Positions 10,752 through 21,926 of a stretch of DNA of 64,000 bases are shown piece after piece. Below the pieces are notes generated by a model that searched no databases, was not told the DNA's origin, and worked only from the letters and a program-made list of their open reading frames with translations. How positions within the stretch are numbered: position 1 is the stretch's first letter; each line of letters opens with the position of its first letter. The stretch covers positions 1-64,000 of the forward strand of contig MCGO01000062.1 in the NCBI GenBank assembly GCA_002104985.1, read 5' to 3'. Position numbers and translations under genes: made by a program. The stretch comes from Rhizoclosmatium globosum (taxonomy: Eukaryota; Chytridiomycota; Chytridiomycetes; Chytridiales; Chytriomycetaceae).

Positions 10752-10767
10752 GAAAGTGAAATCATGG
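10752..10767 (+). repeat. 3' copy of a LINE target-site duplication (16 bp)
   Basis: GAAAGTGAAATCATGG directly follows the A tail and is copia integrase sequence. The same 16 bases end the copia part just before the LINE 5' end at 16692. In the empty copia-3 site the sequence occurs once (24074-24089). The two copies therefore bracket one LINE insertion, yet here the 3' copy lies upstream of the 5' copy. Confidence 0.9.
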
Positions 10768-11754
10768 TTTCTGGACAAAGGTGGTGAAAACCACCCTCAA
10801 TGGTTTCTGGACATGTGTGAGGAGAATGGTGTGTCATTCATCAACACTGGTACAGCAGAGCCTGAATCTTTGGGTATGGAGGAAGGCTGGCATGGCATTG
10901 CAATGGGCAGACACCGTGCTCTACAAATAAGGGCAAACGCTCCTACCAATCTTTGGGTTGATGGAATGAACAACCAGTGCCAAATCTACAACAGTTTCCT
11001 CCACAGTGATCACACTATCACCCCTCATCAAGCACTCTTTGGAAAGAAGCCAACTGTTCGCGATCTTAAGACAATGTTCCAGACAATGTACATTCGTGTA
11101 CTACCCAAGAACTACATAGATGGGAAAGTCAGTCCACGTGCTGTCCGAGGACGCTACATTGGCCACTCCAACTATCCATGGCAACCTCGCCGGGAACATC
11201 CAGGATACCGATGTCTTACCGTTGATAATGATGCCACATCCATCATGGTTGGAAGGGATGTGTATTTCAGGGAAGATCACTTCCATCCCGGAACTCATGA
11301 ACCTCTTTCTGCACCTATTCGATCTCTCAGCTGGTCTGACTTCAGAGATGACACTGGATTTCCTCATGACCCTGAAACCATTCAAGACAACTTGGAACGC
11401 CGACGATCATGGGGGGTGCTTACGAATGATGAAACATCTGAATCAGTTGTCATCAATGAAGTGGAGAGAGATGTATCTTCAACTGCAACACAACCTCACG
11501 CAATCCTATCTCCAACACCATCCCTTGATCAACCATCAACACCATCAGATTATGGAACTCCAGCAGAAACTCCAGCGACAGCAACACCGCCTAGCCAAGT
11601 GGATGTTAATGTTGTAGACGGCGATTCAGAATCAGAAGAAGAGGACACACCTGCAACTCCAACACCTGCACCTCGACGTACATTGCGCTCAAACACAACT
11701 ATGCCGGCATTCAGTAAGATACTGGGCAATGACGGATTTGAAGATTCAGCAAAC

Positions 11755-11934
11755 GTTGCCGCTGCGTCAGGTGTGTGTTCGCCGTCTTCGCCGCCTGCAA
11801 AATCCGTTTCTAACGTTGCCGCTGCGTCAGGTGTGTGTTCGCCGTCTTCGCCGCCTGCAAAATCCGTTTCTAATGTTGCCGCTGCGTCAGGTGTGTGTTT
11901 GCCGTCTTCGCCGCCTGCAAAATCCGCCGCGCTC
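11755..11934 (+). repeat. 60 bp coding tandem repeat, three units
   Basis: Three units of 60 bases encode NVAAASGVCSPSSPPAKSVS-like peptides in the linker between integrase and RT. The third unit has Leu for Ser and then diverges. The same array recurs at 19153 in copia-2 and 25077 in copia-3. Confidence 0.9.
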
Positions 11935-13906
11935 GCTGCCCTCGCGCGAAACCCCGCAGCCTTTCAAGACCCTTTCCAAGAAATCTGCATGGAAACACTG
12001 TCTTCACCAAAGTCCAACAAGGATCGTCGCTCACGTCACTACAACAAATCAACCCCATCATATGCTTCGTCTCCTCCTGTTGTACCAAAGCATGATGCTA
12101 AGGATAAAAGTTTTATTCCACTACAAGGTCTGGCAGCATTCTGTGGTTCCCAGAATACATTTGAAGCATTTGCTGGGCTGTCAGAAGGAGTAGCTGGATT
12201 TGCCTCATGTGCCACTGCGTTATTACTTCAAGAAGAAGACTTTGATGAAGTAGAACTTGATGAAGTTCGTTTTCTGACAGGTGTGGGTCAAAGATATGGA
12301 CTAGCACTCTCAGTTCTTGATGGGCCATCAATCCAAGCTGGGCTTAAAGATGAGAAATGGAGAGCTGCTATAGAGAAAGAACTCTCGCAATTTTGGGGCC
12401 TTAAGGTCTGGAAACTGGTTTGGCTTCCCCCAGGTGCACGCACTCTGGGAACTATTTGGGTCCTCAAAATCAAGAAGAATGATATTACTGGAGAAACCCA
12501 ATATAAAGCCCGCCTGTGTATGGATGGCAGGAGACAAGTAGAAGGTGTGGACTTCAGCCAAACATATTCAGGTACCCCACACATGAACTCCCTGAAGATT
12601 CTCACTCGAATAGTCACTGAGCGTGGAATGGTTACTCGTCAGTGCGATGCAAAAGGTGCACATTTAACTACGGATCGGGACAGGGTCATGTATGTTAAAG
12701 TCCCACAGGGAATGGAAGTGGCTCCAGAAGACCGAGGTAAAGTTCTCGAGTTGCTACGGACCATGTATGGTCAAAGACAAGCTCCACTCATGTGGGAACG
12801 AAACCGAGATCGAGCTCTGGAATCAATAGGAATGACTCGGAATCCACATGAGCCGTTAGTCTTCAAGAAGGAAATCATCAAGGAAGGCAGGACTCATTTT
12901 ATCTATGTGCTCACATGGGCAGATGATTTCTTCTTTGCAGCAGACAAGGATGTTGAGAAGGAATTGGAATTGTTGATAGTGGAGTTGGGAAAACACTTTG
13001 AACTCACTGTTAAGCCATGTGTAGACCAATTCATCAGCATAGTATTTCAATTCAAAGATGGAGCTTCATCAATGAGTCAAACTGCGTATCTTGAGGGAAT
13101 CTTATCAGAATTCTTGGAGAATGGAAAACGCCGTACAGCTTGGCGTCAGACAGACGACTCCAAATTTGACGCAACAGACGATCCGTCTGCCTTAGATACT
13201 GAGTTCCTCACAGGAAAGAACTATTATCGACTTGTTGGCCTGCTACAATATCTCACAATCACCAGGCCCACAATTCAGCAAGCTGTAGGTAAACTTGCAC
13301 GACACACAACCAAAACGCGTCGAATTCACTGGGAACGAGCTCAGGAACTGCTGGAATACTTGAATGACTTGAATGGCACCCGAAACTATGGACTTATCTA
13401 CCGTCGTTCAGAAAGCCCAGCGGAGTTTCTACTAGAAGGATTTGGGGATGCTGATTGGGCAGGCGATGCTGCAACAAGACGATCCACCACAGGGGCTGTG
13501 GTTCGAATAGGAAAATCAGCAGTACTGAGCTTCAGCAAACGTCAACCCATTGTTGCAGACTCAACTGTATCAGCAGAAGTTATTGCTGCATGTTCTGTGG
13601 CAAAAGAACTAGTGTGGGTTCGCAACATGCTCACATGGTTTGGATACCCACAAGACGGCCCCACTCGACTTTGGTGTGATAATCAGGGCACAGTCTTCAA
13701 TTTGGAGGAAGGAGCACAACGCCATAAAACCAAACACATGGATGTAAAGTATATGTTCCTCCGAGACCTGGTTAGACAACATTTGATCACAGTTGGACAT
13801 ATGCCAGACAAAAAAATGCTGGCTGACATTCTGACTAAAGGACTGGGCTGGATCAAGTTTGAGTTCTGCCGAGACGCATTTGGGTAATTTGACGTATCAA
13901 CCCTAT

Positions 13907-13920
13907 AAGGTCTTGGGGGG
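13907..13920 (+). other. copia polypurine tract
   Basis: A purine-rich run ending in six Gs lies directly before the TGTGTGAGATAT start of the LTR. The same tract precedes the LTRs at 21319 and 27243. Confidence 0.6.
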
Positions 13921-14442
13921 TGTGTGAGATATACTGCTTATCTTCTACAATTCCTTTCCGGGTTATCTTTCTTCTATCTAGTTTCCAGTCCACTCAGTGT
14001 CTCACAGTCCACTTGGTGCCTCCCACTATTTTTACACCAAGTGAAAGTCCATTTAATCACTCCATTTAATCATTCCTTAAATCTCTCCCTTTCCCTTGAG
14101 TGTATAAGAAGCAAGGGACTCCCCTCTTGATACTGGTATCTACCAGTTTGTCATTTGGGTTCTCGTCGCCTTGCCGCATCTGTTGCTTACCTTATTGCAA
14201 CAACACTCAGGGTAATTCTCTTTTGTTTATGAATGATTCTCTTATTATCGAAGTTCTAAATATAATGATCTACCAGTTTGTCATTTGGGTTCTCGTCGCC
14301 TTGCCGCATCTGTTGCTTACCTTATTGCAACAACACTCAGGGTAATTCTCTTTTGTTTATGAATGATTCTCTTATTATCGAAGTTCTAAATATAATGATC
14401 TACCAGTTTGTCATTTGAGCTTCGTCTCCGAGGTTCTCATTG
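13921..14442 (+). repeat. copia LTR 1 (shared by copia-1 and copia-2)
   Basis: The 522 bp LTR opens TGTGTGAGATAT after the purine tract and ends in TTCTCATTG, where homology with the last LTR stops. It holds two complete 130 bp tandem units (14138-14267 and 14268-14397) and the start of a third. The right end could instead be the CA at 14438-14439. Because copia-1 ends and copia-2 begins here, one LTR serves two elements, as after recombination between LTRs. Confidence 0.85.
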
Positions 14443-14465
14443 ATTAAGAGTCTCAACAGCTCTAC
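14443..14465 (+). promoter_or_regulatory. candidate primer binding site, complementary to tRNA-Lys(CUU) anticodon arm
   Basis: The first bases after the LTR, ATTAAGAGTCT, are complementary to AGACTCTTAAT. That is the anticodon loop and adjacent stem of a tRNA-Lys with anticodon CUU, ending at nucleotide 39. Drosophila copia is known to prime from a half-tRNA cut at that place. No match to a usual 18-base tRNA 3' end is seen. The same site is at 21841 in copia-3. Confidence 0.5.
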
Positions 14466-14528
14466 ACCTCGCTTCTATTTGCTGGATTACTCTTTGTCTT
14501 TGCTCGACTCCAGCCTTCTCTTCTTACA

Positions 14529-16691
14529 ATGTCCACTCGAACCAACACTGTTCCAGCTGGAAAATTGTCTCGCGCCAATGCAGCCACTCACTTTCACAAA
14601 TTCCTTCAGACAGCCAGTTTTGCACTCAATGCTCTGGAACCTGGAAAGGGTATGGTGCGGCCAAATCATCTCAATGCCAAGGGAATGGATCGTTTTACCA
14701 CTGATTTTCCAGCCCCAACTGCGGCTGAATTCCCAGCAACTCGAATTGCAGCAGTTGCTGCTGTGGTAGCTGTTGGTACCCCTGGTGATGCCAACTACCA
14801 ACCAGCTTTACCTTCAATCCCAGCTCGTGAAGATTGGAAAGATCTCAACACTCAGACTATGATTCACAATCAATATAATGATATTCTTCGTGGTGGACTG
14901 GTGAAGTTTCTTGATGACGATCTGGCAAAGTATTTTGTGGTGAATCCAGCGAATCCTCAAACGCCACATCAACAATGGACAACTTTTCTCCGTGAAATTG
15001 ACCATCATACCACGTCTAGTATTGATACTCGAAAGGCTTTGATGGATCGCCCAAAGCAACTATCTCATGAATCTGCACTCCAATACATGGAAAGACTTGC
15101 TCAAGTCCAGTATGAGTTATCTTTGGATGGTTTCCCAGCAGCCGCTGATATTAATGTCACTCAAACAAGATGGGGTGAAAGAGCACGTCTTGGTCTTCAT
15201 CCTGACACTGCTGTGGACTTGGTCGATTCATTCCGTCGCAATGTTGACAATGCTGGTGTTGCTGCTCCTCGCAATACTATTGTGGAAATGGTTGATTTTC
15301 TGGCTGCAAGATCTGCATTCCTCAAACAGCTTGCTGCACAACGTGGAGACGATGACACTCGTCAAGTAGGTTCAGCTCTTCAAGCAAACACTTCCTCTCA
15401 GTCTACTGTGCAACCATCGTCACAACATCATCATGTCACTTCTGGTCAGCGTTCAGGTGGCCGTGGCCAACGTGATCGTGATGCTCGCGATAGAGATCCC
15501 AATGAAGTCTTTGTCAGAAACTTACCCCCTGGAATTTCTGAGGAAGCAGTGAAGAATGCAATGTCTCGATTTGGTCCAACAGGACGAGTGTCCCTTGGTC
15601 AAGGAAAGACTCTTGGCCTTGGTTGGGTTACTTTCTCTACAGCTGCTGGAGTGGCAGCAGCTATTGCGTGTAAAACTATGGCTATTGGGAGACTGGATCA
15701 GCAAGGCAAGCCTCTTCCACTGGTGATGGTCAAGTCAGTTGCTCAACCAGGAAGAAATACAGGTGGCAGCAACTTGGGAGAAGCATTTGTGGTCATCGAA
15801 ATAAACAACGATATTGATGCCTACTCTCTTGTCTCAACCAAAACTATAACTGTCAATGTTGACTCTGCAGCAACTGGATCCCTTGGAAATGATCCAATGT
15901 TTGATGTATCCTCGCGCTCAGCCACTGTTTATGGAGGAATCAGCGGCGCAAAGATTGTTGGTCCTGGGAGAGAAGGAGTAATTTCAGGCACCACAGCAAT
16001 CTCTGAGATATATACAACACCTCCAATTGAGTATATACCTGCAGCCAACCATAATCTTCTCAGTGTCTGGGACATAACAACTAAGAACAAGTTTGATGTG
16101 CTATTTGATCACAACGATATGTCAGTCAATATTGGTCACTTTCCTGCAAACAAATCTCGTACTGTAGTTGCAAAAGGTGTTGGAGACAAAGGACTTTTTC
16201 CACTTGTGATCAAATCACCTGTTAATCCAACCAACAATCTTGGACTAGCTGCTGCAAAGAAACCTAAGCCTCAGACTTTCTCTACTCAAAATCATATTTG
16301 GCACAATCGCACTCATATTGGTGATGGTCAGCTGGAGAGAACTTTTCGTCTCAAGGCTGTGGATGGTCTTGATCTTGATGCTGAAGCACTGGTGAATGGG
16401 TCTTGTCCCTGTGAGGCATGTATTCTTGGAAAACTGCCCCGTTTACCACATTCTAGATCTAAAGGAGCACAATATGTCCCAGATGACCTCCTGGCAGTCG
16501 TAACTATGGATCTAATGGTATTTTCAAATGTCTCACTTGGAGGTAGTAAATATTGGATATCGTTCACTGTTCCAAACGCACTTGGGTATCGCTTTGGGTT
16601 TGGAGTAGACAGTAAAGGCAAAGCTGCAAAACATTTGCAATGGTCCTGGAGATGGTTGGAACGAACAACTGGACAGAAAGTGAAATCATGG
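14529..16691 (+). pseudogene. copia-2 Gag-Pol 5' part, interrupted by a LINE and fused in frame to its ORF1
   Basis: ATG 14529 opens the same Gag-RRM-protease-integrase reading as copia-3 with one visible residue change (Arg in place of Cys near 16348). At 16691 the frame runs straight into the LINE insertion and stays open to 18407, giving a 1292-codon chimera. The chimera lacks the integrase D2 and E residues, RT and RNase H. It could in principle still yield a Gag-like product, which is the only structural part left whole. Its 3' coding remainder resumes at 18363 out of frame. Confidence 0.85.
16676..16691 (+). repeat. 5' copy of the LINE target-site duplication (16 bp)
   Basis: This is the same 16-base sequence as at 10752-10767, here directly before the LINE 5' end. 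Together the two mark one insertion event into copia integrase. Confidence 0.9.
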
Positions 16692-18362
16692 GAAAAAAAA
16701 CTTTCTCGGAGACTGAAACCGCAACCAAACAACGACACAATGCACGAAAAGACGCAGTCCCACCTCCGCGTGTCTGCCGTGTTGGTCGCTTGGATCACAG
16801 AGCGGAGACGTGCGGAGGCTGAGGAAGTTTTGGGGACAGGGAGCGAAGGAAGAGGAGTCGCACTGGGGTTGAAACAACAACGCCAACGGAGCGAAACAGC
16901 CGCGAAACAGCGGGAAAGTCGAGTAGTTGACTGCGGAACAGCGAAGCCCGAAACAGGAGCCCCGAGGAGACACGAAGCGAGGAGACGCGCGTCACCAACC
17001 CCCAAACAAACCAACCCCAACAACCCAACACAAATACTAACAACCCATCACCTCAACAACAACAGCCTAGGAACCATAACCACAACAAAACGAAACGGAA
17101 CGGTCGAAACAGACCTACCAGCAATACCAGACACAAGAAATGGAATAACACACCTACCCCTCCACAACGCGAAACGACAACAGGCACAACAGCTACACAA
17201 AACGCACTGGAAGGAAAGTGAGGGACCGTCGAAGGAGGCGCAACAGCCATACACAACCTACCAACATGACAGGAACTCAATGCTGGCGCCAACCAACGCG
17301 GAAGGGACAACACCACGCAGCAAAAGGCGAAACAGCCAACATCAGGATGACAGTCAATACAGACGAGGCAACACCCGACGTTTATTAACACCTACAACTC
17401 AACATCACAATAAACACTTTTCAACTTCCATACCAAACACTGTAGAAACAAAAAAGAACAAACAAAACAATAAAGACACAAAGAAGGACGAGAGGGAAAG
17501 AAAGAATGAAACGAAAGGAAGTGACAGACAAAAAACAAATAAAGAACAAAGTAGAACAATAACAAACCAAAAGCGCAAAACCAAAATGCGCAGTCTGTGG
17601 GAACTGCGCAAAGGGCGGGAAATACGCAACAAGGGGTGGAAAGAGAAAGGGACACAAAAGCAAGCACCAAAATGCCCTCTCCCACCACTCAACCAGACAA
17701 CCACGATGACCAACCAATATACCATTGACATCTACCACGCAGACCTATGCGACTACACGTTTGGCGACACAAACAGCCTGTCCAAGTCGTCTGCCAGGAT
17801 CCAAGCTGCATTAGTCGACGCTGGTGCCCATGCAACTGTGACACCCCACCGCGAGTACACGACACTGCTGTGCAACAAGGACGACGCCAAGAGGGTAAGA
17901 CAAGTGCACTCCAAACAAACAACACAAACTGGGAAACTAACCAACCAACAGATCATCTACTCACTCCCCTTTGCACAACGAACCCGCCCAACCAACCCAT
18001 TCACCATTGTCGCACTCGGCCTCACCCACCTTGACCTCAGCAACTATCACCGAACCACCATCGAAGACGAAATCAGCGACTTCATCTACAACGTGCTCAA
18101 GGAGGAAGTCGAGGACGTCCACATCTACTCCAAAGCCAAAACTCCCACCGGCTACATCATCTGCAACAGTGAGGCCCAATTCAGACGCCTCCTGGACGAC
18201 CCCATGTACTGCTACATCCCCAACCTCCCAAACATCAACATACAGCTACGTAACCCAGCCACAGACCTCTCCACCTCTAAAGAAGACCTCAAGATCCGTG
18301 GAACGTGGTTCAGACCAGAAAAGCATCCCATTCGTGCAGAAGACTTCATGCCAACCACCAAG
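16692..18362 (+). mobile_element. LINE-2: 5' 1.67 kb of the same LINE family, internally deleted
   Basis: It begins at an A-rich start and follows LINE-1 from 1389 to 3053. It then stops abruptly in the middle of ORF1 (after DFMPTTK) and joins copia at the equivalent of 24287 in copia-3. A single G is shared at the joint. About 7.7 kb of LINE and 197 bp of copia, including the 3' target-site copy, are missing. The leader frame is open from ATG 16740, whereas LINE-1 has two frame breaks in the same stretch. All differences between the two copies lie in the first 780 bases. Confidence 0.85.
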
Positions 18363-21285
18363 AATGAACAACCAGTGCCAAATCTACAACAGTTTCCTCC
18401 ACAGTGATCACACTATCACCCCTCATCAAGCACTCTTTGGAAAGAAGCCAACTGTTCGCGATCTTAAGACAATGTTCCAGACAATGTACATTCGTGTACT
18501 ACCCAAGAACTACATAGATGGGAAAGTCAGTCCACGTGCTGTCCGAGGACGCTACATTGGCCACTCCAACTATCCATGGCAACCTCGCCGGGAACATCCA
18601 GGATACCGATGTCTTACCGTTGATAATGATGCCACATCCATCATGGTTGGAAGGGATGTGTATTTCAGGGAAGATCACTTCCATCCCGGAACTCATGAAC
18701 CTCTTTCTGCACCTATTCGATCTCTCAGCTGGTCTGACTTCAGAGATGACACTGGATTTCCTCATGACCCTGAAACCATTCAAGACAACTTGGAACGCCG
18801 ACGATCATGGGGGGTGCTTACGAATGATGAAACATCTGAATCAGTTGTCATCAATGAAGTGGAGAGAGATGTATCTTCAACTGCAACACAACCTCACGCA
18901 ATCCTATCTCCAACACCATCCCTTGATCAACCATCAACACCATCAGATTATGGAACTCCAGCAGAAACTCCAGCGACAGCAACACCGCCTAGCCAAGTGG
19001 ATGTTAATGTTGTAGACGGCGATTCAGAATCAGAAGAAGAGGACACACCTGCAACTCCAACACCTGCACCTCGACGTACATTGCGCTCAAACACAACTAT
19101 GCCGGCATTCAGTAAGATACTGGGCAATGACGGATTTGAAGATTCAGCAAACGTTGCCGCTGCGTCAGGTGTGTGTTCGCCGTCTTCGCCGCCTGCAAAA
19201 TCCGTTTCTAACGTTGCCGCTGCGTCAGGTGTGTGTTCGCCGTCTTCGCCGCCTGCAAAATCCGTTTCTAACGTTGCCGCTGCGTCAGGTGTGTGTTTGC
19301 CGTCTTCGCCGCCTGCAAAATCCGCCGCGCTCGCTGCCCTCGCGCGAAACCCCGCAGCCTTTCAAGACCCTTTCCAAGAAATCTGCATGGAAACACTGTC
19401 TTCACCAAAGTCCAACAAGGATCGTCGCTCACGTCACTACAACAAATCAACCCCATCATATGCTTCGTCTCCTCCTGTTGTACCAAAGCATGATGCTAAG
19501 GATAAAAGTTTTATTCCACTACAAGGTCTGGCAGCATTCTGTGGTTCCCAGAATACATTTGAAGCATTTGCTGGGCTGTCAGAAGGAGTAGCTGGATTTG
19601 CCTCATGTGCCACTGCGTTATTACTTCAAGAAGAAGACTTTGATGAAGTAGAACTTGATGAAGTTCGTTTTCTGACAGGTGTGGGTCAAAGATATGGACT
19701 AGCACTCTCAGTTCTTGATGGGCCATCAATCCAAGCTGGGCTTAAAGATGAGAAATGGAGAGCTGCTATAGAGAAAGAACTCTCGCAATTTTGGGGCCTT
19801 AAGGTCTGGAAACTGGTTTGGCTTCCCCCAGGTGCACGCACTCTGGGAACTATTTGGGTCCTCAAAATCAAGAAGAATGATATTACTGGAGAAACCCAAT
19901 ATAAAGCCCGCCTGTGTATGGATGGCAGGAGACAAGTAGAAGGTGTGGACTTCAGCCAAACATATTCAGGTACCCCACACATGAACTCCCTGAAGATTCT
20001 CACTCGAATAGTCACTGAGCGTGGAATGGTTACTCGTCAGTGCGATGCAAAAGGTGCACATTTAACTACGGATCGGGACAGGGTCATGTATGTTAAAGTC
20101 CCACAGGGAATGGAAGTGGCTCCAGAAGACCGAGGTAAAGTTCTCGAGTTGCTACGGACCATGTATGGTCAAAGACAAGCTCCACTCATGTGGGAACGAA
20201 ACCGAGATCGAGCTCTGGAATCAATAGGAATGACTCGGAATCCACATGAGCCGTTAGTCTTCAAGAAGGAAATCATCAAGGAAGGCAGGACTCATTTTAT
20301 CTATGTGCTCACATGGGCAGATGATTTCTTCTTTGCAGCAGACAAGGATGTTGAGAAGGAATTGGAATTGTTGATAGTGGAGTTGGGAAAACACTTTGAA
20401 CTCACTGTTAAGCCATGTGTAGACCAATTCATCAGCATAGTATTTCAATTCAAAGATGGAGCTTCATCAATGAGTCAAACTGCGTATCTTGAGGGAATCT
20501 TATCAGAATTCTTGGAGAATGGAAAACGCCGTACAGCTTGGCGTCAGACAGACGACTCCAAATTTGACGCAACAGACGATCCGTCTGCCTTAGATACTGA
20601 GTTCCTCACAGGAAAGAACTATTATCGACTTGTTGGCCTGCTACAATATCTCACAATCACCAGGCCCACAATTCAGCAAGCTGTAGGTAAACTTGCACGA
20701 CACACAACCAAAACGCGTCGAATTCACTGGGAACGAGCTCAGGAACTGCTGGAATACTTGAATGACTTGAATGGCACCCGAAACTATGGACTTATCTACC
20801 GTCGTTCAGAAAGCCCAGCGGAGTTTCTACTAGAAGGATTTGGGGATGCTGATTGGGCAGGCGATGCTGCAACAAGACGATCCACCACAGGGGCTGTGGT
20901 TCGAATAGGAAAATCAGCAGTACTGAGCTTCAGCAAACGTCAACCCATTGTTGCAGACTCAACTGTATCAGCAGAAGTTATTGCTGCATGTTCTGTGGCA
21001 AAAGAACTAGTGTGGGTTCGCAACATGCTCACATGGTTTGGATACCCACAAGACGGCCCCACTCGACTTTGGTGTGATAATCAGGGCACAGTCTTCAATT
21101 TGGAGGAAGGAGCACAACGCCATAAAACCAAACACATGGATGTAAAGTATATGTTCCTCCGAGACCTGGTTAGACAACATTTGATCACAGTTGGACATAT
21201 GCCAGACAAAAAAATGCTGGCTGACATTCTGACTAAAGGACTGGGCTGGATCAAGTTTGAGTTCTGCCGAGACGCATTTGGGTAA
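18363..21285 (+). pseudogene. copia-2 Gag-Pol 3' part (integrase C-terminus, RT, RNase H)
   Basis: Sequence from MNNQCQIYNSF to the stop matches copia-3 residue for residue. It follows the deleted LINE in a frame different from the Gag-LINE fusion, so it is not translated with Gag. RT (WADD) and RNase H residues are intact. The first 197 bases of the 3' side, with integrase D2 and the catalytic glutamate, are deleted. Confidence 0.85.
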
Positions 21286-21318
21286 TTTGACGTATCAACC
21301 CTATAAGGTCTTGGGGGG

Positions 21319-21840
21319 TGTGTGAGATATACTGCTTATCTTCTACAATTCCTTTCCGGGTTATCTTTCTTCTATCTAGTTTCCAGTCCACTCAGTGTCT
21401 CACAGTCCACTTGGTGCCTCCCACTATTTTTACACCAAGTGAAAGTCCATTTAATCACTCCATTTAATCATTCCTTAAATCTCTCCCTTTCCCTTGAGTG
21501 TATAAGAAGCAAGGGACTCCCCTCTTGATACTGGTATCTACCAGTTTGTCATTTGGGTTCTCGTCGCCTTGCCGCATCTGTTGCTTACCTTATTGCAACA
21601 ACACTCAGGGTAATTCTCTTTTGTTTATGAATGATTCTCTTATTATCGAAGTTCTAAATATAATGATCTACCAGTTTGTCATTTGGGTTCTCGTCGCCTT
21701 GCCGCATCTGTTGCTTACCTTATTGCAACAACACTCAGGGTAATTCTCTTTTGTTTATGAATGATTCTCTTATTATCGAAGTTCTAAATATAATGATCTA
21801 CCAGTTTGTCATTTGAGCTTCGTCTCCGAGGTTCTCATTG
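21319..21840 (+). repeat. copia LTR 2 (shared by copia-2 and copia-3)
   Basis: It appears identical to LTR 1 by eye, offset by 7398 bases. It has the same purine tract before it, the same two 130 bp units (21536-21665 and 21666-21795) and the same candidate primer site after it. Confidence 0.85.
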
Positions 21841-21926
21841 ATTAAGAGTCTCAACAGCTCTACACCTCGCTTCTATTTGCTGGATTACTCTTTGTCTTTG
21901 CTCGACTCCAGCCTTCTCTTCTTACA

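Larger units (their letters stand above)
10752..13887 (+). pseudogene. copia-1: 3' half of Gag-Pol (integrase from second Asp, RT, RNase H)
   Basis: The frame is open from the LINE A tail to the stop at 13887 and matches copia-3 almost base for base (one visible change at 11873). It starts inside the integrase core just before the second catalytic Asp (WFLDKGGENH). It keeps the integrase glutamate (GMEEGWHG), the C-terminal integrase region with TPHQALFGKKP, the RT with WADD, and RNase H. Gag, protease and the first integrase Asp are missing, so this copy cannot act alone. The first listed codon is GTG and is not a real start. It ends at the shared LTR at 13921. Confidence 0.9.

Noticed and set aside
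10756..13887. Start codon at 10756 for a complete 1043-codon protein
   Set aside because: The codon is GTG inside the integrase core directly after an A tail; it is a truncated copia, not an independent gene.
14138..14442. CRISPR-like array
   Set aside because: The repeats are 130 bp direct tandem units inside an LTR, without spacers, in a eukaryotic context.
17971..21285. 1104-codon frame that starts in the LINE and ends in copia RNase H
   Set aside because: Its first 130 codons read the LINE ORF1 in a wrong frame; only the part from 18363 is real copia coding sequence.
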